Below are positions 1-5,485 of a stretch of DNA of 5,661 bases, in pieces. The stretch spans positions 1 through 5,661 of the forward strand of contig JAQVUQ010000197.1 of assembly GCA_028699365.1 (NCBI GenBank), read 5' to 3'. How positions within the stretch are numbered: the stretch's first letter is position 1; every line of letters starts with the position of its first letter. Under the pieces are notes generated by a model. That model saw nothing but the letters and a program-made list of their open reading frames with translations. It searched no databases and was not told the DNA's origin. This stretch comes from a bacterium (GTDB lineage Bacteria; UBP13; UBA5359). The position numbers and the translations under genes were made by a program.

Positions 1-552
1 CTGCAACAGGCATACGATATCGTCCACGTCGCCTGTCAGCCGTGCTGCCGCCTCCGGAGAGCATACCGGCACCGCCAGAATCAGACGTGCCGGTTTCTCG
101 GCCAGCACGGCCCTGGCTGCCGCCTGAGCCGTCACCCCGGTAGCCAGGCCGTCGTCAACCAGTATGACCGTCTTGCCTGCTATATCCACGGCAGGACGAT
201 TGCCGCGGTAAAGGCGTAATCTCCTGTGCATCTCTGCTGTCTCATGGCCGGCTATCCTGTCGATGTCCTGCTCTCCGATTCCCAACTGACGGACAAGCGA
301 TTCGTTTATGACCCTGACTTCCGGAGCAATAGCGCCGATGCCCAGCTCCGGCTGTCCGGGCGCTCCCAGTTTGCGCGCGACAATGATATCAAGTTGTGCT
401 CCCAGCGCACGCGCGACTTCACAGCCCACGGGAACACCGCCGCGCGGCAGTGCCAGCACCAGCGTGCCCTTGCCTTTGAAATCGATGAGTTTTTGAGCCA
501 GGCGTCTGCCTGCATCATATCTGTCTTTGAATATGAAGGGGCTCTCTTCCAT
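1..552 (-). CDS. Phosphoribosyltransferase family protein, C-terminus cut by window edge
   Basis: Reading right to left, 184 codons are open from ATG at 552 to the window edge. The fold is a type I phosphoribosyltransferase: the PRPP-binding motif VILVDDGLATG lies at about residues 129-139, and the pyrophosphate-loop signature LPRGGVPVG at 35-43. The segment VARKLGAPGQPELGIGAIA (58-76) is typical of the stand-alone COG1926 'predicted phosphoribosyltransferase' group, whose members are usually about 210-220 residues, so some 30 residues are probably missing. The start is supported by GGAG (562-565 on the other strand) 9 nt upstream. Members of this group are cytosolic and their acceptor substrate is generally unknown; purine salvage is possible but not shown. 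It is divergent from the downstream operon and need not be functionally linked to it. Family assignment is secure, substrate is not. Confidence 0.9.
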   Translation of the reverse strand, partial: MEESPFIFKDRYDAGRRLAQKLIDFKGKGTLVLALPRGGVPVGCEVARALGAQLDIIVARKLGAPGQPELGIGAIAPEVRVINESLVRQLGIGEQDIDRIAGHETAEMHRRLRLYRGNRPAVDIAGKTVILVDDGLATGVTAQAAARAVLAEKPARLILAVPVCSPEAAARLTGDVDDIVCLLQ

Positions 553-614
553 TCGGTTTCACTCCACATATAGCGCTCTGATATCGTTAGCTGATGGCGA
601 GGAATACCTGATTT

Positions 615-624
615 GGTAATTACC
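615..624. other. Short perfect palindrome in divergent intergenic region, possible operator
   Basis: GGTAATTACC is a perfect 10-bp palindrome about midway between the two divergent starts, 48 nt upstream of the -35 box. Its place suits a dimeric regulator, but ten bases can be palindromic by chance and no second copy is seen in the window. No regulator gene is present to pair with it. Confidence 0.2.
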
Positions 625-671
625 CATTTGCATTATTCACTAAACCGTACGTTCTTGTCTGCCCTGCGACA

Positions 672-700
672 TTGACACTTTAACAGATGCAAACTATTAT
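672..700 (+). promoter_or_regulatory. Sigma-70 type promoter of the rightward operon
   Basis: A perfect -35 box TTGACA (672-677) is followed after exactly 17 nt by TATTAT (695-700), five of six matches to the -10 consensus. Transcription would begin near 707, giving a leader of about 45 nt before the TTG start at 751. It lies in the divergent intergenic region and is the only well-spaced strong promoter I can see there. No equally good promoter was found facing left for the phosphoribosyltransferase gene. Confidence 0.7.
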
Positions 701-739
701 TATTTATATGACCTTTGAGAATGTGACCGCTTGGTTCGT

Positions 740-746
740 GGAGGTG
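740..746 (+). promoter_or_regulatory. Shine-Dalgarno site deciding a TTG start
   Basis: GGAGGTG sits 4 nt before TTG 751. An in-frame TGA at 724-726 closes the frame upstream and no ATG lies between that stop and 751. The site therefore selects TTG 751 as the start of the DUF1257-like gene. Confidence 0.75.
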
Positions 747-750
747 CCTT

Positions 751-1230
751 TTGTCGGTAGTATTCTTAGTGGCTCCCATACTTGCTCCGGCCGTGACGGC
801 GGCAGGCTGGCCTATACTTTGCGGTGCCGTTGCCGGGGCTGCCAACTTGCTGGGCTACAACACTCTTAAATCGGAAAACGCGACGGTTGCGAGCAGTGAA
901 AAACGTGTATCCGTGGATATACCCGTTGAAGGGGCGGAGGGTGTGACGGCATCAATCCGGCGGGAAAGCGAATTTACTATCGCCAGAGATGATATCACGG
1001 CTGTCTTCAGGCGTTATGCCGACGGGCAATGCAGGCTTCACGTATCCGGCACCAACAGAACCGAGGCGGAACTCGAGAGTATCGGCAGCGAACTGCTGGG
1101 TCGGGTAGTTCAGCAGTATGCCTACAACAGAGTGGTCACCGAGCTGAAGAGCAAGGGATATGTCATTACCGGCGAAGAAACGGCAGCCGATCAGACTATC
1201 AGAATAAACGTGTGCAAGCATGTTGAGTGA
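751..1230 (+). CDS. DUF1257 (Ycf35)-like protein with hydrophobic N-terminus
   Basis: The product has 159 residues and two parts. Residues 1-36 are hydrophobic and rich in Ala, Gly and Val (membrane helix, hairpin or a buried element). Residues 50-159 resemble DUF1257, the family of plastid and cyanobacterial Ycf35. The best-matching stretch is the C-terminus: an LLGRVVQQYAYNRVVTELKSKGY block (split here as 115-123 and 124-137), then an ITGEE...DQTIRINV ending, which parallels the family pattern of a QRYAY helix followed by an E-rich strand and a 'DGTIRL.V' strand. Family function is unknown, but these proteins recur beside Ycf46-type AAA+ ATPases, as here. The start is TTG with GGAGGTG 4 nt upstream. 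The gene is first in the operon, directly behind the promoter at 672-700, and its end overlaps the next gene. The DUF1257 assignment is from remembered family patterns; no profile search was run. Confidence 0.75.
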   Translation: MSVVFLVAPILAPAVTAAGWPILCGAVAGAANLLGYNTLKSENATVASSEKRVSVDIPVEGAEGVTASIRRESEFTIARDDITAVFRRYADGQCRLHVSGTNRTEAELESIGSELLGRVVQQYAYNRVVTELKSKGYVITGEETAADQTIRINVCKHVE

Positions 1231-2023
1231 GGTTGATTTGGGCAGATTCGATCATCTTGAAATGGACGACGATCCATCCGGAGAACTCGACCCTCTTCCC
1301 GGCGACAGGGACATAATCGATCATGTGTATTATCTCGATGCGGCCGATGAGGCCTTTGCCGTAGAGGATTACGAGAGGGCCTTGTCCTACTATTCACGGT
1401 CGCTGCAATATGACATCAACACTGAGGATGCCTGGCTGGGGCAATTGCGCTGTCTTATCGAGATGAGGGAGTTGCAGGAGGCGGTGGTCTGGTCCGATAG
1501 AGCCATGGAGCGCATGCCTAACTCAGCCGTGATTCTGGCTGCCAGAGGGATGGCTGAGGCCAGGCTGGGCAGGATGGAGAAGGCCATCGGCTTTTCCGAT
1601 GCCGCTCTTGCCGCCAAGGGTGTAAAGCCTTTCGTCTGGATAGCTCGTGGAGACGTTCTCATTGTCACCAGTAACGACAGCGCCAAGGCCTGCTTTTACA
1701 AAGGTGTGGAGATGGCTCCCGGCGATTGGCGGGTGCGCTCTGCCATTGCCCAGGCATATCTGATCCGCGGGCGCTTTCATCAGGCGCTGGAGAATCTGCG
1801 TCACGCCGTCCGTCTGGATTCAAACCGTTTCTATTGCTGGTACTGGATAGGGAGATGCTGCGAGGAACTGGGAGAGGTCAAAGATGCCGCTATCGCTTAT
1901 AAACGTGCTCTGTCGATAAAATCGGACTTCAAAAGAGCACAGGAAGCGCTGGCGCAGCTTAATAAACGTCGCAGTATCTGGACAGGACTGGGCAATTGGC
2001 TGAGAAGACTTAGGGGAGGTTGA
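1220..2023 (+). CDS. TPR-repeat protein
   Basis: The product has 267 residues. After an acidic N-terminal tail (about 1-35, rich in Asp and Glu) come five to six tetratricopeptide repeats, at about 38-66, 70-102, 103-133, 138-168, 171-202 and 205-236. The clearest are 'AFAVEDYERALSYYSRSL', 'AYLIRGRFHQALENLRHAV' and 'CCEELGEVKDAAIAYKRAL', with the usual small and aromatic residues in place. The last 18 residues are basic and amphipathic (WTGLGNWLRRLRGG). TPR arrays are protein-binding scaffolds, so a cytosolic adaptor for the other operon products is the natural inference. ATG 1220 overlaps the previous gene by 11 nt but has no visible Shine-Dalgarno; TTG 1238, in the same frame with GAGG 5 nt upstream, is a credible alternative start. 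No signal peptide or membrane helix is seen. Confidence 0.88.
   Translation: MLSEVDLGRFDHLEMDDDPSGELDPLPGDRDIIDHVYYLDAADEAFAVEDYERALSYYSRSLQYDINTEDAWLGQLRCLIEMRELQEAVVWSDRAMERMPNSAVILAARGMAEARLGRMEKAIGFSDAALAAKGVKPFVWIARGDVLIVTSNDSAKACFYKGVEMAPGDWRVRSAIAQAYLIRGRFHQALENLRHAVRLDSNRFYCWYWIGRCCEELGEVKDAAIAYKRALSIKSDFKRAQEALAQLNKRRSIWTGLGNWLRRLRGG
2013..2019 (+). promoter_or_regulatory. Ribosome binding site embedded in the end of the TPR gene
   Basis: GGGGAGG lies 7 nt before ATG 2027 and is part of the last Arg-Gly-Gly codons of the TPR gene. The placement implies translation coupling between the two genes. Confidence 0.7.
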
Positions 2024-2026
2024 TGG

Positions 2027-2236
2027 ATGGCCAGGCATGAGTTGGAGATAGTGATAAGTCCGGACGGCGTGGTAGAGGTGGAAGTTAAAGGGGCCAAGGG
2101 GAAGAAGTGTCTCGAATACCTGGAGGTGTTCAATTCCATCGGCACCGTTAAGGATAAGCGCCTGACCGGTGAATACTATGCGCCGGAGTCCGAGGTATCC
2201 ATCACCAGTCAGACCCGGACTCGTTTTACTAATTGA
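2027..2236 (+). CDS. DUF2997 family small protein
   Basis: This is a 69-residue protein. It shows the DUF2997 pattern: an N-terminal strand pair around a turn (EIVISPDGVVEVEVKG, 7-22), then GAKGKKCLEYLEVFN (22-36) with a single Cys at 28, and a closing segment containing EYY (49-51). Family members are tiny proteins of unknown function commonly coded next to DUF1257 and Ycf46-like AAA+ genes, matching this context. About 18 residues follow EYY, rich in Ser, Thr and charged residues and probably flexible. The gene begins 3 nt after the TPR stop codon, with GGGGAGG 7 nt before the ATG. The protein is cytosolic by composition. It could be a subunit, an adaptor or a small substrate; the sequence does not decide. 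Identification is by remembered family pattern. Confidence 0.78.
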   Translation: MARHELEIVISPDGVVEVEVKGAKGKKCLEYLEVFNSIGTVKDKRLTGEYYAPESEVSITSQTRTRFTN

Positions 2237-2256
2237 GCGGCTGGATAGGGTAGTTT

Positions 2257-3291
2257 ATGCAATGTCCCTCCTGTGGTTTTGAGAATATACCCGGTAGCTC
2301 TCGCTGTTGCTCCTGCTCAGCCGATCTGCAGGCGAGGAAGAGGGTCGAGTCCGTTTATCCGCCACGTTGCAAAAAGAGCAGGTTGGAGCGCGATTTTGAA
2401 TGGGCCTTTAACAACAGTGCCGTCCTGGCACCTGTAGCACGCTGTCTGGATTCATTGACAGCCTTCCGCTCTGCGATCTTCACATCCATCGGACGTACAT
2501 TTGCGATCATAAATCCCTTGTATTATTTCCGTTTGTTGCCCCATGCCGTGCCTGGTCTGGTACAGATCTATGGTCATGATCGCGACAGCCGGGGATGGCT
2601 GATTCTCTTTGGCTTTCTGGCACTGCTGGCAGGCACTCTGTATATATACGGGACACCCTTCTTCATCCCGCTGATCTGGTTGGTGCTCGGGCTCTCTATT
2701 GCGTCTGCATCGGCGGCGGCAAGCCCGCCTTCGCCTGAAGGCGGTGCGATGCTGAACCGCCGCCGCATAGGACACGCTCTTATATTGCTGTATCTCTACC
2801 TGTGTATTTACCTGGCGGCATGGTATATATTTCAAAGAACCCACATGATATGCAACATCAACAGAGATGCCTGGACCGGCAGACTGTCGTCGGGAGATAC
2901 TCTGCTCCTGAACAGGAAGGCGCCTCTGCACCGGGGAGACATAATCGCTGGAAACTGGCGCTATTGGGAAAACGCCGGGGAGATTATCGGTATTCCGGGT
3001 GACAGGATAACGGTGGGCAGCCGGATACGCCTTAACGGTAGAATTGTAAGCGACGTCATTATGCCGGGTGCCGACGAGGCCGGCAGGTCGGCTTCAATAG
3101 TATTGGGAGAGAACGATTACTGGATTCTGGTCAGGGCGGAGAACGGGCCGCCGCCTCCGGAGGATAACCGTTATCAGTCATATCTGGACATAATGGTTCG
3201 GGACGGTATCATTGCAAGAGAGAATGTATGGGGCAGGGTGACGGCCGTCCTCGGCCCGCCCTCCCATAGAAGAATACTGAGGGGGAGGTAA
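2257..3291 (+). CDS. Zinc-ribbon membrane protein with catalytically degenerate signal-peptidase-I-like domain
   Basis: The product has 344 residues. An N-terminal zinc ribbon has two CxxC pairs (C3/C6 and C17/C20, with an extra C18). Predicted membrane helices lie at about 114-131, 134-152 and 171-192; the RRR at 168-170, before the third, suits a cytosolic loop, putting the N-terminus inside and the C-terminus outside. Residues 203-335 follow the S26 signal peptidase I plan: 'LSSGDTLLLNR', 'HRGDIIAG', 'IIGIPGDRITV', 'RLNGRIV', 'NDYWILVRAE' and 'EDNRYQS...NVWGRV', in order. The residue at the nucleophile Ser position (SMEPT box) is Ala205, next to Trp206, and the Lys-Arg before 'IIGIPGD' is Gly241-Glu242. 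The dyad therefore seems lost, so it is probably not a peptidase; binding or scaffolding is my inference. The start is ATG 2257 with AGGG 6 nt upstream. An active S26 protease with an unusual site is less likely. Confidence 0.82.
   Translation: MQCPSCGFENIPGSSRCCSCSADLQARKRVESVYPPRCKKSRLERDFEWAFNNSAVLAPVARCLDSLTAFRSAIFTSIGRTFAIINPLYYFRLLPHAVPGLVQIYGHDRDSRGWLILFGFLALLAGTLYIYGTPFFIPLIWLVLGLSIASASAAASPPSPEGGAMLNRRRIGHALILLYLYLCIYLAAWYIFQRTHMICNINRDAWTGRLSSGDTLLLNRKAPLHRGDIIAGNWRYWENAGEIIGIPGDRITVGSRIRLNGRIVSDVIMPGADEAGRSASIVLGENDYWILVRAENGPPPPEDNRYQSYLDIMVRDGIIARENVWGRVTAVLGPPSHRRILRGR
3281..3288 (+). promoter_or_regulatory. Strong ribosome binding site deciding the TTG start of pilT
   Basis: GGGGGAGG lies 7 nt before TTG 3296 and forms the last codons of the upstream membrane-protein gene. 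It makes TTG 3296 the likely start although it is not ATG, giving an N-terminus (VFSDLLREAVDRGASDLHL) that matches the usual PilT beginning. Confidence 0.75.
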
Positions 3292-3295
3292 CTAA

Positions 3296-4369
3296 TTGGT
3301 TTTTTCGGACTTGCTCAGAGAAGCCGTTGACAGAGGTGCATCCGATCTTCACCTTATGGCCGGTATGCCGCCCGTATTCAGGATAAACGGGGAGATAATA
3401 GTCTCCGATCGCCAACAACTCAGCGCTTCCGGGACAGAGGAACTGGTTATGGCCGATTTGACGCCTGCCAGGAGAGAGACGCTGGAGCAGGAACTGCAGC
3501 TCTGCTACTCCCTTACGATGCCGGAGGTGGGATATTTCAGGATAACCGTCTACTACGAGCAGGGTACCCTGGGAGTTTCCGTGCGCGTGGGCATGACGGT
3601 GATCCGCAGCCTGGAGGAACTGGGGCTGCCTTCGACGATAGCCGAATTGACCCGGCGTCCGGCCGGGCTTATTCTCGTTACCGGGCCAACTGGTTCCGGC
3701 AAGACGACGACGCTCAATTCGATGGTGGATATGATCAACCGTGAGCGCCGCTGCAAGATAATCATGGTAGAGGATCCCATAGAGTACATCCATTCCAACA
3801 AGCAGAGCATCGTCGTGCAGCAGGAGCTATATACCGATACCCATTCTTTCGGACGAGCCCTGATTCATATCCTGCGGCAGGACCCGGACGTTATCGCCGT
3901 GGGTGAAATGCGCGACCTGGAAACCATCTCGGCGGCGTTGACCGCAGCGGAAACGGGCCATCTGGTGATCAGCACCCTGCATACGCCCGATGCGCCGCAA
4001 ACGGTGGATCGCATCGTCGATGTCTTTCCCGCCGATCAACAGCCCCAGATCAGGGCGCAGTTGGCCAATGCCCTGGAAGCCGTCATCTCCCAGAAGCTCC
4101 TGCCTCGCGTCGATTGCGAGGGGCGCATCATGGCATCCGAGATCATGACGGCTACGCCGGCCGTGCGCAATATCATACGCGAGAACAAGATCCAGACGCT
4201 CTACAACTCCATTGCCACCGGACAATCTTTCGGCATGCAGACCATGGACGCCTGCCTGCGCCGCCTCTATCAGCAGGGCATAATCACCTACGATACGGCC
4301 GCCACCAGGGCCAGGTTTCCGGCCGAACTGAGGTCTCCCGGCTCCAGCAACGGCGGAGTGCTCAAGTGA
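3296..4369 (+). CDS. pilT: PilT-type twitching motility / retraction ATPase
   Basis: The product has 357 residues, normal for PilT. PilT-type ATPases are cytosolic hexamers that hydrolyse ATP to disassemble type IV pilus fibres. Visible motifs: N-terminal 'GASDLHL' (14-20), Walker A GPTGSGKTT (130-138), Asp box IIMVEDPIEY (155-164), Walker B region 'RQDPDVIAVGEMRD' (194-207, catalytic Glu204), His box TGHLVISTLHT (220-230) and AVRNIIREN (289-297), the counterpart of the AIRNLIRE motif needed for retraction. All key residues are present, so an active ATPase is likely. The start is TTG with a strong Shine-Dalgarno, 4 nt after the previous stop. No pilin, PilB, PilC or secretin gene is in the window, so the partner may lie elsewhere or be a product of this operon. 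PilT rather than PilB is favoured by length and the C-terminal motif; PilU-like activity is possible. Confidence 0.95.
   Translation: MVFSDLLREAVDRGASDLHLMAGMPPVFRINGEIIVSDRQQLSASGTEELVMADLTPARRETLEQELQLCYSLTMPEVGYFRITVYYEQGTLGVSVRVGMTVIRSLEELGLPSTIAELTRRPAGLILVTGPTGSGKTTTLNSMVDMINRERRCKIIMVEDPIEYIHSNKQSIVVQQELYTDTHSFGRALIHILRQDPDVIAVGEMRDLETISAALTAAETGHLVISTLHTPDAPQTVDRIVDVFPADQQPQIRAQLANALEAVISQKLLPRVDCEGRIMASEIMTATPAVRNIIRENKIQTLYNSIATGQSFGMQTMDACLRRLYQQGIITYDTAATRARFPAELRSPGSSNGGVLK
4355..4358 (+). promoter_or_regulatory. Ribosome binding site for the GTG start of the radical SAM gene
   Basis: GGAG is 7 nt before GTG 4366, inside the end of pilT. GTG 4366 shares the bases GTGA with the pilT stop, a standard coupling arrangement. 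This site argues against the longer in-frame reading that would begin at 4114, deep inside pilT. Confidence 0.65.
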
Positions 4370-5412
4370 GGCTGCTGCAGGGATACCGGGCCGTAGCCGG
4401 CGGCGAACGTTTGCCGTCTTTTGCCGCAGATCGGAGCCGGCTGGATGAAAAGATCGAAGCGGCCGACCGGCTGCTTTGCCGCTGCTGCCTGTGCGAGCGG
4501 CGCTGCGGGGTAGACAGGTATAACGGAGAGACCGGCTTTTGCGGTGCCGCCAGGGAGGGGTCTTACTTCTTTGAGCATATACTCTGGGGCGAGGAGAAGC
4601 CGCTGATTCCCTCTCACGAGATATTCTTCACCGGCTGCAACATGCGCTGCAATTACTGCTACTCCTGGGAACACGTGGAAGATCCTTCCGGAGGGCGTAT
4701 CCTGGCTCCGGAGGAGATGGCCGGCCTCATAGACAGGCGCAGCCTGGAGGGAGCAATCAACGTCAACCTCATAGGCGGAGAGCCCACAGTCAATCTACCG
4801 TATATATTCAAAGTTTTGCGTTGCCTGCAGCGTCCCACGGCGATCGTCTGGAACTCCAATTTCCATATGTCGCGGGAGGCCATGAGCCTGCTTGACGGAG
4901 TGGTGGATCTATATCTGGGAGATTTTCGCTTCGGCAACAATGAGTGTGCCGTCAGGCTGGCCGGCACGCCGGATTACTTCGATGCGGCGGCACGGAACTT
5001 CATGGCGGCGGCTTCGTCCGGTGACCTCATCATCAGGCATCTGCTGCTGCCGGGACATACGGATTGCTGCCTCAAGCCGATAGCGGAATGGGTATCCCGC
5101 CACCTCCCCGGTGTGCCTTTCAACCTTATGTTTCAGTATACCCCCTTCCACAGGGCGCTGTCGTGCCCGCAAATGTGCCGCTCGCTGACTGAGGAGGAGG
5201 AAGACACCGCCCGGCGCATGGTGGAGGGGCTGGGACTGAATACTTGCCTGTGGAATACTCCCTTAAAGGGAGCGGCGGCTCTGCCGTCGAACGATAACCG
5301 GGAGGAATTGAAAACAACCATCACCTTCAGGCCGGACGGGCGGGTAGGTATAATGCATCTCTACGACGATCTGTTGGACGTGGTGAAGATGTTGGGAAGG
5401 GGGTATCCGTGA
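4366..5412 (+). CDS. Radical SAM protein, PflA/PflX-like
   Basis: The product has 348 residues from GTG 4366. The radical SAM cluster motif is C91xxxC95xxC98 (TGCNMRCNYCY), binding a [4Fe-4S] cluster that cleaves S-adenosylmethionine. GGEP (137-140) is the usual SAM-binding motif after the second strand. Upstream lies a Cys-rich block: C38, C40, C41, C43 and C47, then C59 in 'ETGFCG'. The arrangement C40xxC43xxxC47...C59 is the N-terminal feature of COG1313 'PflX' proteins, relatives of pyruvate formate-lyase activase. LLLPGH (226-231) also fits that group. COG1313 proteins have no firmly known substrate, and no glycyl radical enzyme is present here. The gene overlaps pilT by 4 nt and precedes the AAA+ gene, so a target within this operon is a reasonable guess only. 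The enzyme is cytosolic and oxygen-sensitive by family, suggesting anaerobic or microaerobic life. Confidence 0.9.
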   Translation: MRLLQGYRAVAGGERLPSFAADRSRLDEKIEAADRLLCRCCLCERRCGVDRYNGETGFCGAAREGSYFFEHILWGEEKPLIPSHEIFFTGCNMRCNYCYSWEHVEDPSGGRILAPEEMAGLIDRRSLEGAINVNLIGGEPTVNLPYIFKVLRCLQRPTAIVWNSNFHMSREAMSLLDGVVDLYLGDFRFGNNECAVRLAGTPDYFDAAARNFMAAASSGDLIIRHLLLPGHTDCCLKPIAEWVSRHLPGVPFNLMFQYTPFHRALSCPQMCRSLTEEEEDTARRMVEGLGLNTCLWNTPLKGAAALPSNDNREELKTTITFRPDGRVGIMHLYDDLLDVVKMLGRGYP

Positions 5413-5444
5413 ATAAGTTGCTGATTTGCCGGAGGCGGGTTTGA
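5409..5444 (+). other. Possible 11-codon overlapping micro-ORF
   Basis: GTG 5409 overlaps the radical SAM stop as GTGA, has a purine-rich AAGGGGG site 5 nt upstream and runs 11 codons (MNKLLICRRRV) to TGA at 5442-5444. The arrangement mirrors the pilT/radical SAM junction. It may be a leader-type peptide or an accident of G-rich sequence; comparison with relatives is needed to tell. Confidence 0.15.
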
Positions 5445-5470
5445 TTATATTTCATGGATGTCCCCTAAAG

Positions 5471-5477
5471 AGGAGGT
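5471..5477 (+). promoter_or_regulatory. Near-perfect ribosome binding site of the AAA+ gene
   Basis: AGGAGGT lies 8 nt before ATG 5486 and is the strongest ribosome binding site in the window. The 73-nt gap (5413-5485) before the gene holds no hairpin terminator and no well-spaced promoter that I can see, so read-through from the operon is likely. Confidence 0.8.
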
Positions 5478-5485
5478 CAGAAGCG

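Noticed and set aside
226-573. 115-codon plus-strand open frame
   Set aside because: It is antisense to the phosphoribosyltransferase, whose motifs are clear on the minus strand, and it has no convincing ribosome binding site.
687-869. 60-codon plus-strand open frame starting at ATG 687
   Set aside because: Its start falls between the -35 and -10 boxes of the promoter, so it would not be on the transcript, and it overlaps the DUF1257-like gene out of frame.
2006-2023. Ubiquitin-like C-terminal end LRGG on the TPR protein
   Set aside because: The Arg-Gly-Gly codons are the Shine-Dalgarno of the next gene (GGGGAGG), which explains the residues. The protein is a TPR array, not a beta-grasp fold, and no E1-like or JAB-type gene is in the window.
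2452-2931. 159-codon minus-strand open frame
   Set aside because: It is antisense to the zinc-ribbon membrane protein, which has recognisable domains in its own frame. The antisense product is rich in Gln, Arg and Cys with no family features.
3153-3162. CCTCCGGAGG palindrome
   Set aside because: It is within the coding sequence of the membrane protein in a Pro-rich codon run, short, with no T-run; likely chance.
3209-3793. 194-codon minus-strand open frame
   Set aside because: It is antisense to the pilT Walker A region and the end of the preceding gene; pilT motifs explain the conservation and openness.
4114-4365. In-frame 5' extension of the radical SAM reading frame, giving a 432-residue protein
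   Set aside because: It lies wholly within pilT, its translation is low-complexity and unlike any radical SAM N-terminus, and GTG 4366 has a good ribosome binding site and the usual GTGA overlap.
5258-5272. Perfect palindrome CTCCCTTAAAGGGAG, possible terminator or operator
   Set aside because: It lies inside the radical SAM coding frame, has a 1-nt centre that cannot form a normal loop, and has no following T-run.
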